Below, piece after piece: positions 10,400 to 23,300 of a stretch of 64,000 bases of DNA (the stretch's first letter is position 1; each line of letters starts with the position of its first letter). The notes below the pieces were generated by a model, which was not told where the DNA came from, made no database searches, and saw only the letters and a list, made by a program, of their open reading frames with translations. The stretch is taken from positions 135,316,375 through 135,380,374 of the forward strand of contig NC_133121.1 of NCBI RefSeq assembly GCF_033568475.1. The letters run 5' to 3'. The position numbers and the translations under genes were made by a program. This stretch comes from Henckelia pumila. Taxonomy: Eukaryota; Streptophyta; Magnoliopsida; Lamiales; Gesneriaceae.

Positions 10400-13017
10400 A
10401 TGATGGGATTAAAAGTACTTACAACCCCTTTACGTTGGTCGCAACCTTCTGTTCCACCTTCACCATCATCACCACAGACTTTAGCCTCTGCAGTTTCCTC
10501 CCCATCGTCAAAACGGTGTAGTTTTGTCAGTGGTGGTGGAGCTTTGTTCTGTCGATATTCCGATAAGTCCCAATTCTTTGATTGCGGCCGCCAATCTTCT
10601 AAACTCCACAGGTCTCGATCTTGTGATAATTTTAGGTTCCGGGTTCGAACCATCAGACGAGCTTCTTCCGCCAGCTTGAATTCGTTTTCTGATGAAGAAT
10701 TCTCCAAGAATATTCAGGAGCTTGCGCATAGATTTCATTCGTCAAACGACGATGTGGTGGGTACTCATGGTAGTATGTCTGACGCGGATAAAAAAATGTC
10801 TGAATTTACGGATGGTTCGTGCGGACATACCAATGATGGTGAGACTGGATTCTTGGAAAATCTGAAGCCATTTGATGTTGTAGAGGTGCCTGAATTTCTT
10901 GAAAGGGATGAGATTATTCCGGCCAATATTGAGAGGAAGGCAAACAGTGTTGACATCCCACTGTCTCTTAGAATGATTAAGAGGAGAAAACAATGGCAAG
11001 AAGGGTTCGTGGAGGCTGGACAGACAGCTTACTGCTCAATGAAAAAGGCCTTCTCATCGATGGTGTTCATAATTCGAGAGCTTCATAGTTACTCTCTGCA
11101 GCTGCGGCAACATCTGCTATATGAAGATTTACGAGGGATCTTGGCTCGAGTTCAAAACGAGATGCATGAGTCTTTTGTGTGGTTGTTTCAGCAAGTATTT
11201 TCTCATACACCAACTTTGATGGTCTATGTGATGATACTTCTTGCGAATTATAGTGTTTACTCTGTGGCAAATAATACTGCTTTAGCATCCACAACACAAG
11301 TAAAAGCATACACACCCACGACAGAAACGGTATCGGTGATGGAGGATAAGAGTCGAGTCGATCAGAAGTTTGATTCGTCTGCTATAAGAACATTGAAATT
11401 GTCTTCTTTGAATGGCAAGACGGCTTCAATAGGTGGAAATAATGGCGGTGGAGGGAAACAAAGACCTGTTGCTAGTGGAACAGATGGAGATGGAAGATTT
11501 GATGAGTCGAATTATCACTTGAATATTATTCCCGATGGAATGTCATCAATTAAGAACCCTGCGATGCCTAGTGGAGAAGAGCCCGTTTCAAGGGAAGTGT
11601 CTGATGTGGAAGAGATGAACTTGTGGAATTCAATAGTAGACGAAGCTTCAAAAATGCAGAGTTTATCAGGAAATGAAGCTTTGGATCATGAAACCATGCT
11701 AAGATTCGTGTCGCCCGTGGATGCAAGGATTGAAGGTGAAGATCATGCGGAGTTTTTCAGAACAGAGCTGCAATACCAAACTGGGTTGGCGCAAGATCCC
11801 AGCAATTCCCTTTTGCTAGGAAATTATGCTCAATTTCTTTACATAGTTGCCCAAGAATTCGACAGGTACATCCTTCTCTATGTTACTTATGTATTTTTAT
11901 GTTTTAGACTATTTTAAGTAACAATCAAGAATTTCCATTGTGAGGAGTGCAGTTAGACATTATTGGGAGATATTATCATAGGGATATCATCATCTCTTCG
12001 TTGTGAAAAGCAAAATAGTCAAATTTGATTATTAAAAAAAAAAAACTCTAGCTGTGAGCCAAAAAATGTGATTTATATGGCAGAATTGTCGCTTTATATG
12101 AAGTTGGGTCAGGTGTGTATTTTGATAGGATTTTGTGTGGTGGGAAAAATCACCTCGCTTTCTTTCTTCTAGTGTCAAAAATTGACATGAGTGAACCAGA
12201 ATAACGTGGGACACATCTTAAAGCTCCACTCAAGAAAATATCATCTAAGCTTGGCAATTTTCTCTTAGGCTGTACTTGGTTGTCAACCTCACCTTCCTTT
12301 GAAAATTCTCATTTTTGAGCCCAATAAAGTCGGCATTCTTATTGGTCTATCTATTAGGTGGACTATCTCTCAAACATAAATATCGCTTTATACTTTCTTG
12401 TGAGGTATCAGCTAGTCTCGTGACATGGACAATTTGAGTTAGTTAAATTCTTCCTATATCCTCACTATAATAAATTAGAAATAAAACGTGTTTAATTTAA
12501 TTAAATTTTCAAATTAGTGATTACACTTGGACACTGAAATACAGTTGTTTCCTAAACACGCACACCCTTGGTTGGTTTGGAAATTGGTATGTAGTAGCCG
12601 AATATTTCACCGCTGACCTAATCGGTTGGCCACGTTCTTGCAATAGTTATTTAGTGCTAAATGATTGGATTTTCATGACAAATTCGTTCAATTATTAATT
12701 GGTTTAGGTTATGATTAACTCATTCAAATTGTTTGTTCACTTGTCATTTTGTTTTTGGCTGAAACAGAGCAGAAGAGTACTTCAAGAAAGCCACAAAAGT
12801 GGAGCCAAAAGATTCAGAAGCATTGAACAAATATGCCAACTTTCTATGGTTGGTGAGGAAAGACCTTTGGGCCGCGGAAGAGATGTATTTGGAAGCCATT
12901 GCTGCAGAACCTGGGAATTCATATTATGCTGCGAATTACGCCCATTTCTTATGGAACACCGGCGGGGAAGACACTTGTTTTCCTCTAGACTCTCCCGATC
13001 TCAGTATCGATGACTAG
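10400..13017 (+). CDS. TPR-repeat protein, probably plastid-targeted
   Basis: Two coding exons, 10400-11865 and 12768-13017, encode 571 residues; the intron is GT-AG in phase 2. A further intron in the 5' UTR is likely (donor 9992, acceptor 10235). The start is the first ATG of MMGLKVLTTPLRW; the open frame upstream has no earlier ATG. The N-terminus is rich in Ser, Pro, Arg and Ala and low in acids, like a plastid transit peptide. A hydrophobic stretch near residues 275-295 (LMVYVMILLANYSVYSVAN) may be a membrane segment. The C-terminal about 110 residues form TPR-like helical pairs (LLLGNYAQFLYIVAQEFDRA, ALNKYANFLWLVRKDL, YYAANYAHFLWNTGG). The pattern matches the plant family of At1g07280/At2g29670, whose molecular role is not known to me. 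TPRs bind partner proteins. The next gene is anthranilate synthase, as in Arabidopsis. Confidence 0.88.
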
Positions 13018-14413
13018 TTCTTGATACACACCTGAGCTTCTCGTTGATCAATCTTTACTCAAAATCGTTGCTTATCATAAAATATCTTGAAAGGAGAAGG
13101 GAGATCCTGTCGACCACCTCTAGGAACTAGGTTGAATCATCTCCTGGTTTTCATTTATACATCAATATCCCCCTTGGTATTCGATTTTAAGTTCATTTTC
13201 TGAGGAGTGTCTCATTCCTGCATACATTTACGAGACCGAAGCTGGCGTGTCTGGGCTCTTACACAGTGTCCACTTCTCAAATTCCCCAGCTTCCTATAAA
13301 TTTGGATGTCCAAAATATGTGCAACTTCAATTAAGTGGACCAGGAATCTATTTTTGCTCTCAGTTGATTCGGGGCGAGTTTGATACATTTTCAAGAATCA
13401 ACATCTGCCTTTAATCGTCAAGTCTTGACTTAGCTATACCAAGAAGACCCTAGTACGGATCTGCACGAGGTTGAATTGCCAAAGATTTACAATTGCTGCA
13501 GCTGAAGCTGACGAATCCTTCTTCTTGAGGTCTGCTTCTATGGGACATTTTTTATTTTTTTTTATTTCTGAGAGGCGCTAGCAAATGGCCAAATGTAATT
13601 ATTCTTCTTTTTTTAAAAATAAAATAAAATAATGGGATTATTATATTTATATAGTTAATAAAGTGCAATTACATTGATTATGTGTCTGTTCTCAACGTTT
13701 TCTTGTAATCTTTGTGTGATCTCTCATGTTGGTCCTCCAACACTCCACGTTTCAACTCCGCAACTCTTTCATGATCAATAGCACATCAATGGCCCAGACC
13801 TCTAAATTTCCCAATTCCATTTCCCCAATAATTAGATTAGATAGAAAAGTTCGTCCCTTGAAACAAAAATATTCAACCTTTATTATTATTATTATTATAA
13901 TTATGATCATCATCAGATTAGATATGTGATTTTCTGCACATCCATATGACCAAGATGATATTAACATTTTTTTGGACTAACCTGTTGCACGAGGTTCGTT
14001 TAGTATAGTTTATTTGATTAGCGTAATTTGCAGGTTATTGCGTTAACGCGAAAGTTTACGCACGAAAGACAGAGACGACAGGTTCCCATGTTATAAAAGA
14101 ATTTTTAAGTCAAAACTTAAAATATCTATTCTATTTCTATATTAAAAAGGATGGACCAAACAGATTAAAAATTAAAAACCACAAAAAATACCAAATGTAT
14201 TTGAATTTTATTTATTTATTTTTGTTTACTAGCACATCGGATCGCAACCATGGCGAGTTGGAATTCGAAATCCAAACAAGGGGAGATGTACGACTGCGAC
14301 AGATTGATTCAAGGTTACTATAAAAAAATCAGATTTTTATGAAACTTGAAATATATTCTTTGATGACTAAATTGAGAGAAAAATCGATATAACTTATATT
14401 TATAATTAAATAA
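13018..14413. other. 3' flank of the TPR gene, no other gene
   Basis: The first few hundred bases are presumably the 3' UTR. Beyond that I see an (ATT)n run at about 13879-13897 and AT-rich sequence. Open frames on either strand are short and do not look like proteins. Confidence 0.5.
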
Positions 14414-15575
14414 GAGTAAAATGTATTTTGATACACGAATTATTGGTAAAATGTCATATTGGTACACGAACTATTGAAAATGACTTAATTGGTGCATGAT
14501 CCAATTAAAATGTCAATTTTACCCTTAATAGGAATTAATATTATATTTATTAATTTTAAAATATCATATTTATTTAAAAATTAATTGAGTAAAATTCATT
14601 TTGATACACGAACTATATGTAAAATGTCAATTTGGTACACGAACTATAAGAAAATGATTTAATTGGTACATGATTTAACTAAAATAATAAAAAATAAGTA
14701 TCTTAATATTTTTATAATATATTTATATTTTACTCATTAATAAATTATTTATATTTTTAAAATATTGATAATATAAAATAAAATGGTATTTTTTGCTATC
14801 TATGTAAATAATTATCCATTTAAAAAAATTGATATAAATTATATAATAATAAAATCACAAACTCAATAAATAAATCACATGCAAGACTAAAATATATTTA
14901 ATAACGATAAAATATAATTAAATAAATATTTATTTATTTATATTTAATTTAAGTGAGTAAAAAAATATAAAATTACAAATTATTAAATTGAGTAAAAAAA
15001 ATTTGGGTTATTAGAACTACATAAATTGAGATAATGAGTGAGAATTTTTTTGTTATATTTGTTTTTTCATGATCTAATCTTTAATGTTGAAAATTTTTAT
15101 ACTAAATTTTGAAAAAACTAAAATGGTGATTATGCTTGTTTCAATCATTTAAACACAAGATCAACAGACTTCGGTGATATATATTTTTATCATATCATAT
15201 ATTATAATATTTGTTGTATAATTTGACTTAACAATTATTTATCATTATATATATAATTAATTTTTAAATAAATATAATAATTTAAAATTAATCAATATAA
15301 TATTAATTCCTATTAAGAGTAAAATTGAACTTTTAATTAGATCATATAACAATTAAGTCATTTTTAATAGTTTGTGTACCAATATGACATTTTACCGATA
15401 GTTTGTGTACTAAAATACATTTTACTCTTTTAAAATTAATAAATATAATATTAATTCCTATTAAGGGTAAAATTGACCTTTTAATTGAATCATGTACCAA
15501 TTAAGCCATTTTCAATAGTTCGTGTACCAATATGACATTTTACCAATAGTTCGTGTACCAAAATACATTTTACTC
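14414..15575. mobile_element. 1.16-kb DNA element with doubled inverted repeats
   Basis: The outer ends (14414-14561 and 15428-15575) are inverted copies of about 148 bp starting GAGTAAAATGTATTTTG and ending TTATTAATTTTAAAA. By eye they differ at only about seven places. Just inside each is a second, more diverged copy in the same orientation as its neighbour (from about 14587 and up to about 15427). Each arm is therefore a tandem pair, giving a nested fold-back structure. The AT-rich centre has no coding capacity. The flanks share TTAAA(A)TA but no exact target duplication was found. The long terminal repeats fit a non-autonomous Mutator-like or fold-back element. Confidence 0.75.
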
Positions 15576-15665
15576 GTTAAAATAATATTTAAAAATAACA
15601 ATTTTTTTTATTTCATCAAATCGAATAAGATATATATTTCTCAATTTGTTACAACTAGACTACTA

Positions 15666-16265
15666 GGCTCCGTTTACTTAGTTGGATGAGATCATACGAG
15701 ATAAATCATACTAGGATTATCAACATAATTTTGAAGGATGTGAAATAATGCTGGATAAACTATAACATGCTTACTTTGAGTTATTAATTTTGGAAATGAA
15801 ATAATGATTGATGAACGGATTACAGTTTTACCCTCCACCTATATAAATAATCTTATATATAATTTGGATTGGATTATTGTTGAATATTGTAAAATATTAT
15901 TGATTCAAATTTGATTCTCTCTTATCAAAATTATTTAGTATAAAAATATGTATTTTTGTAAGGAAAAATATGCATTTTTTAAAATAAATAAAATTGATAA
16001 ACTAAGTTATAAAAAAAGAGAGGAGAAATTGAGAGAGAAACAAAGTAATTAAAGGAGGGTATATAAGACTTTCTATAAATTTTTTCTCACAAATATTATC
16101 AAGGATATGTTATACCTTATGTAATTAAGGATGACAAATCCCATGAATCAAGGTTGAATGACGGACCACGAGATTTGAGAAAAATTGAGTTTATGTAAGT
16201 AAATAACGGATGAGATTGGATGAATAAGCTTATCATATGGTTATCAAGCCAAGTAAACACACCCC
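15666..16265. mobile_element. Probable MITE (GTTTACTT termini)
   Basis: The left end GGCTCCGTTTACTTAGTTGG and the reverse complement of the right end, GGGGTGTGTTTACTTGGCTT, are imperfect inverted repeats. The interior is about 560 bp and AT-rich with no coding capacity. Both ends begin with G-rich triplets as in PIF/Harbinger (Tourist) elements. A TAA/TTA duplication was not visible. Confidence 0.45.
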
Positions 16266-16429
16266 AATTTTTTTTTTTTTGTGATATTTGATTTACACAC
16301 AAAATTATATTTATTAATTCAATCAATTTCTTTAAATATCCAATTACTTTCGTATTTTTAAAAATAAATTTGATTATAATAATAATTTGAAGTCATAATC
16401 CTCATAATAATCTACATTATACCCTAAAA

Positions 16430-17312
16430 TGTTTGGTTCAATTGATGGGATTATTGAATGATAATTAAATGAATGATAAAAAATATGATAAATAAGGATA
16501 GGTAATTTGTGCTGAAAATTATATTGTGTTTGATTTGATTTTTAGAAATAAAATTAAATATTGGTTTAAAATATTTTTGCCAAAAATACCCCTTTATTTT
16601 TTATTGCATAATTAAATTAATAGCCTTTTTTTTAAACTTCTTCCCCAACGATTCCTCCATGTACTTCAAAAAAAAAACCTAGCCTACAGTATTATGCAGA
16701 AGATTGAATTTCACATGTAACAGTTTACTTAACAGCAATTTCAAACCTGATAATAAAATTTAATGAGATTTTCATTTGCACAGGCAACATAATAAATTAA
16801 ACAAATCAATAAAAAATAGATATTTTAGAAAAAAAAGATAAACGCATTGAATACAAACAAATGAAGTGAAAAAGGAGAAAAAAACGAAATCATAGTTTCT
16901 TCGCCAAAAACCAGGAACCAAATTTCATGTTTGCAACACCATACGAAAATAAATTAAATAGAGTTTTTCACAATGATTTGCCAAGACAGAGAGATATTAA
17001 TGTATGATTTTTAGCCGGATGAAGACTCCTCCGATTTCTGAAGATTTCGCAGCTGTTAGAGAAGAAATTTCAAAGTACCCAAATTTTTTTTGGTCCATCA
17101 ATGAGATGTAAGTGAAGAGAATGGTGGGATTTTTTGGGTTAGGGTAAGGGGTATTTTAGGAATTAACGTAAATGATTAATGTATGGTTTATTAATATTAA
17201 AGTAGTAAAAGAGTTTATTTTATCCGGTTGAGAGTACACCCCTATCCTTAGCGACACTGATTCGGTTGGTTTAATTAAAATGGTAGCAAACACAGTACCA
17301 AACACAGCCTAA
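16430..17312. mobile_element. Possible larger MITE upstream of ASA
   Basis: The left side ATGTTTGGTTCAATTGATGG and the reverse complement of the right side, GGCTGTGTTTGGTACTGTG, share GTGTTTGG-type termini. An AAGGATAGG word recurs in inverted orientation inside both ends. The interior has no gene. If real, its right edge lies within 90 bp of the ASA start codon and would have supplied promoter sequence. The evidence is weak. Confidence 0.3.
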
Positions 17313-17395
17313 CAACAAAAAGCATCATTTGCACGCCGGCGGTGTGGCTGCGCCGCTGCTGAAAAGAGGAGTTCTTTCATCGGCCGGAATGCGAG

Positions 17396-20300
17396 ATGGA
17401 AACCTTAACCTTCCCTCTTCGTCCCCTCTTCTCTCCTCGCCCTCGCCTCTCGCACAACACCGTCGGAACTCTTCCCGCACTCAAATGCTCCATCTCGACT
17501 CCATCATTATGTGAGGCTATGTATCTTCTTCAATTTCAAGCCGCGTTTACTTCTTTTTGTAATTCATTGTTGGTTTCATGACAATGGTGGTTTTGATTGC
17601 TGCAGCGGACCACTCATCCAAGTTCAAGGAGGCTGCAAAGCAAGGGAATTTGATCCCATTGTACAGATCCATATTTTCTGATCACTTGACTCCCGTGCTT
17701 GCGTATCGGTGCTTGGTGAAGGAAGATGAGAGGGATGCTCCCAGCTTTCTTTTCGAGTCTGTTGAGACCGGTCTCAAAGTTTCCAGTGTTGTAAGTTCTG
17801 TGTAATTGTCTCTTTTCATTAGTGGCATGTTAAGTTTAGTACTAAAGTTACATTTATATTGTTCATTTTAAACTTCTGGGCGTGGCTACTTCTTGCTTGG
17901 GTTTTGGTGGCCTAAATTTGGTGGGAAAGTACTGTAGGCATTTGCATTGAATCATTTATCATCCATCCGATTATAGTATCTCTCGAGCACTTCACTACTT
18001 CTGTTCGGATCTTTTCTGGTTTACAACCACTCATTGTGATAGGGATTATAGAAACATCCAACATTTCTGTAAATCATGTATTATTCTATTTTTTATTAGA
18101 AATTATTAACGGTAGGTTCTGCATCTTATTGGCTTAAAGCCTTCTTTTTCCTTTTTCCCCTTCTTTGAGATGAAAATAAGGCACCCGAAGTTCTATATTC
18201 GATTTTCATAGCTTTTTAAGAAAAACCATAGTGATGTTGAGGTATACTGATGCAATTATCCACTACAAAGTCTAAATGGCACAAAAATTCATGATAATAT
18301 TGAGATTCATTCACCATAAGAAGCTTGTATATCAAAATTTATGGTTAAAAGTTCTAATTATGCATATTCTGAGTTTAATTAACTATATTAATTATATTCA
18401 TCGACAAATATGAACTCTATGTCCCTGAAAATCCAAGGGAAGTTTTACTGTAATAGCAGTTTGGTTATATGGATCCGAATGTTGTGTATTAAAGCGGGCA
18501 CATTAAAAAGAATCTTAGAGCCGCAGAGGTGGATTTGCGGACATACAATATGCTAATAAACGATAATATTAGAGAAAAAGTTGGGTTGCGTCTATCGAAG
18601 AAAAATTGATGCCGGAGACATGCTTGAAATGGTAGGTAGGACGCACAAAGGTGCTTCAGTTAGGAGATAGACAATGACTAGCACCCATATTAATAGGCAA
18701 AGATGGAGACCAACACAAACTTGGATACTAATGATTAAACATGATATACGTTATCTAAATATAGATGAGGATATAATAGGAGATAGGTCACAATGGCTAA
18801 GGAGGATTCATATAGCCGAATCACTTAGTGGGATAAAGGTTTGTGTGTCGTTGTCTTTTTATGTTTGTCATTTGTTGTTATTGCTAAACAAACATCATCC
18901 CAATTGCATCATATGGTTCTGTCAAAACCCTTTATGTTTAAATATATTCCTCCTTTTGTCATGCTTTTTGCTTTAACTAATGTTGATTAATTACTCCTAG
19001 GGACGATACAGTGTTATTGGATCTCAGCCCACCATGGAAATTGTGGCAAAAGAGAACATGGTGACCATAATTGACCACCATGCTGGAGAAAGCACAGAAG
19101 AGTTTACTGAGGATCCCATGATTGTTCCACGCAGGATTATGGAGAAGTGGAAACCACAAGGCTTTGATGAGCTCCCTGAAGCATTCTGTGGTAATATGCA
19201 CTCCGATTATGTTGTCCTAACTGAAGCATACTGTATATATCTCAATTACAGTTACCTTTAAAAAATAGTGTTGTTGAGTCAGTAAGGTCTCTTTATAACT
19301 TGAAGTAAGGAGCCTCTTCATGTATAATTTTCTTTTTCAATTTTTTAAAATAGAAATGGAGAATTATTTAGGGATATTTCACCAAAAGGAAAGGAACATG
19401 GGACTGATGGAGCATTTTTCAGCTGTTTAGTAGTTCATGTGGTTCCAGGGCGTAGTTGTACTTTGATGTTTCTTTATTCACTCACCATCAGTGAATGCCC
19501 TTATTAGGATCTTGCTTAAGGGTTGCCTTCTTTGGAGATGGTTGTGTCCCTTCCACATTCATATATTTATTTTCGTTTAGTAAACCATAAAATTCATTAA
19601 CTGTATATCATATCTCGAGCAGGTGGTTGGGTTGGTTACTTTTCATATGATACGGTGCGGTATGTGGAAAAGAAAAAGCTTCCATTTTCAAAAGCTCCCG
19701 AGGACGACAGAAACCTCCCTGACGTTCATCTAGGCCTTTATAACAATGTTATTGTGTTTGATCATGTTGAGAAGGTCTTCGCAATTTTCTTTTGTTTGTA
19801 GTTTAGAATACACATAGTCATAATTAGAAGTGTTTTAGTTGTATTATATATTAATGCATTTCGTTTAGCTAGTTGCACAAGCACATAAGCGGCTGCATTT
19901 TCAATTCTGTTGCATCATGCTACAATATTCTGTTAGCTTATTTTGTTGCTAGCTTTTGTTAGAAATTGTTCGTCAGCTATATGATGTCAATTGGATATTA
20001 TGCCTAGCATGAAGAGAAACTTGTATTTTGAATTACCTACTCTTGATTAATTTCACCATGCCATTTGTTTGCTTTTGTTTCTTGTTTCGTTTTACTCACA
20101 CAGTTCTTTTCAGCGATAATATTAAAACTGCTCTATTACGACTTTAAAGAAAATTTTATTGTCGTAATGCTTTATTTACAGAATTCATTTTGAGTGCTTT
20201 CTGTTTAAAGCTAATCTTCGTGTTGCATAAATATTTTGTCTGTCTACTTTTTACTCTCAGAAAGCACATGTGATACATTGGGTCAGGTTGGATCAATTTT

Positions 20301-23300
20301 CTTCTGTTGAGGAGGCCTATGATGATGGAATGAATAGATTAGAAGCTTTAGTCTCGCAAGTGCACGATATAATTCCGTATGTGATTCAGTGTGATTTTGA
20401 GAACATTCCGGTTCTTTTTTTTTTTGGCAGTTGCTTGTCATTGATTTTATGATTTTGATTTTAATTGCAGTCCCAGGCTTCCTGCTGGTTCAATTAAATT
20501 ACATACTAGTCTTTTTGGTCCATCATTAACTAAGTCCACCATGACAAGTGAAGATTACCAGAAGGCTGTTATACAAGCTAAGGACCACATCCTGGCTGGG
20601 GATATTTTCCAGATTGTTCTAAGCCAACGATTTGAACGTCGAACATTTGCTGACCCTTTTGAAATTTACAGAGCACTAAGGATTGTCAATCCAAGTCCAT
20701 ATATGGCTTATCTACAAGTTCGTTTACTCATTCATGAAGTTTGTTCAATCATGATTGTCATTTTCGCGTAATTTCTTGCCATCTTCAAACGTGTATTGGT
20801 TTTTAGGCTAGAGGCTGTATCCTGGTCGCTTCAAGTCCTGAAATTCTAACTCGAGTTAAAAAGGCAAGTACTTACTTTCTGCACCGTAAATTCTATACTT
20901 TTGCTCTTGATTATACTGTTTGATCTTCTTAATCAGTTACCACACCTATTCTGATCTTGTTGTACTGCTTTTATCTATTGAAACATATGTATTAAGAAAA
21001 ATATTAAGAAGCGCCTCCTATTTTCTAAATTTATCCCCAAAACTAATTGCTATGATGTTTGGAAATGAAAGAAGAATTAAATTAGGAAGTCTCATATGTA
21101 ATTTATTAGAAAATATAAATTTGAAATTTGAACAACAGCAACGTACAAGTGAGTGTTTGTATATGTTTTTATAACTTTATATAAGCGTTGCATGCTTCAG
21201 TATATTGAACCTCCATGGGGCTCAAAATTTAAAATTTTGCTTTAGTTTAGGCTGAGCAAGTAAGGTTATCTTTATTTGTAGCAATCTTTTGCTCGATTGA
21301 CGAGTTCCTTTGACCCAAACAATGACACCCAATTGCCCAATTATAGATTGGGTGCTTCAATCATTGCCTAGAGATTATCATCAGGATTTTATATTTATGT
21401 ATGGGAAATATGGTTACTAGGTGAAGAAAGAAACGGAATGTGTTTTTGTGGATCTAGAGTAGATTTGTTTTCCTAATTTCTATCCTTACTTTGCTGATTG
21501 ACGGCATTACCTATCTGGTGGAGTCCTAATCTGGGTTATAAGATCAAACACTTGATGTTTTACCAAAATCTACGGCTTAATAGTGCAACTCGAATATTTT
21601 AAATAAACAACATCACAAGGTTGTGTTTGGTCTCTCTCCGAGCAGGGGTAATAATTGCTTATCAACAATCACCTTCTCAATAATTGCATTCTTTACAATC
21701 TATGAGATTCAAATATGTGACTTTGACTTTGATATCTATTTACGATCATAATCTTTCCGGTTACCAAAATCTACTTCTTGGGGGTAATGGTGCAATTCCA
21801 TTATTTTAAACCATATAACAACTCAAGCGCCACATTTTGATATCTGAGGAAATTATTGCTTCCCAACATGCGTCTCTTTCTGCTATATATATTATATTCG
21901 TTTCTTATGAAAATTGAGAAGATCGAAATGTTTTTTCCTTGATAACATAAAACCTTCCCTTATTGTTTGAACTGTTTTAAAATGAATTTTTTTCCATTAA
22001 ATTCTAACAATAATAAATAATATTACATGAGTTAATAAAAGTAATTGAATTTACTTGTTTATCTTTTATCTGACAAAATTATGTTTTTAGTTTCTTTTAA
22101 AAAAGGCATATGGGTTAAATTGAATTTATATAAATCAAATTGTCTAAGTTATGTAAATTAAGTTGTTCTTGTATACTCCGGGACTTTAAAACTTAACATT
22201 AATTTACTATTTCGGTTTCGGTTTCGGTTTCGGATTCGGATTCAGAGTTGATTCCATATTTAATAAACCAAAACCTAGCTGAAAGTCTTCAGTTCCAGCT
22301 TGGATTTTGGAATTGAAACCGATGTTAACAGTTCAAAGGAACCATGGTTGGGTCTAATTGTGTCCGTTCATGGATTAATAGTTCCTTTAATGCATCTTGT
22401 TAATTGCCAAATTTAAACATGTATGAGCAAATGAGAGAGTATAGGTAAAATGCCATGGTAGCTGTGGGGATTATTTTGTGATCTCGCAAATTTCTTGGAA
22501 TATTTTATTTTATTTTATTTTTTTTAATTAAAGAAGTTATTGAGGTACCATGATATTCTTTCGTTAGTTTTGACAGTATTTTTTATAATGCTCTATTCTT
22601 CTATCGCAGGGAAAGATCACTAACCGACCTCTTGCTGGAACTGTTCGTAGAGGCAAGACTCTCGAAGAAGACTACATGTTGGAAAATCAGCTGTTGCATG
22701 ATGAAAAGCAATGTGCTGAACACATTATGCTTGTTGACTTGGGAAGAAATGATGTTGGAAAGGTTGTACTTTGTTATTTCATTCTTACTATTTGGGCTTT
22801 ATTTTTGTGATTTATCACTATCATCAACATCGTTGGCCTTGCCATTGTCGGACGAGCATTTATGCCAAACTATTTGGATTTTATGCATCTCTAATCCATC
22901 GAGCTTTTCTTGGATATCACTGATCTCCGAGTCAGTCGATTTGTTTTTATTTACTTTGTGCTATATGAATTTTCTCTCTTCTCCCCTTCATATAGTTGTC
23001 TATTTTCCCAAGCTGTCACCCGGCCTAATCTCTAACATAATCGTTTCTTATTACATCCATCAATTTAAAACTTCTCCATTTTAACATTTGTATTTTGGCC
23101 ACACCCATTGTGTCTTTTCTCACAGAACATGCATTTGGTAGCGTGCGTTAAATATTTTTTTCCAGGCGGTAGTTAAAATAGACCGTGTCTTGGGTGCAAT
23201 TTCCTACCATAATACCACAAGGTATATTCATTTTGCAAAATTTCACGCGTATTCTCTCTGAATAACTTTACTAAAAAGAAATCATCCGAAATTTGAAGTC

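Noticed and set aside
17329-17514. A 61-codon open frame overlapping the ASA start, as a possible upstream coding region
   Set aside because: It opens at TTG, has no ATG before the ASA start except one overlapping the true start region, and shows no family features.
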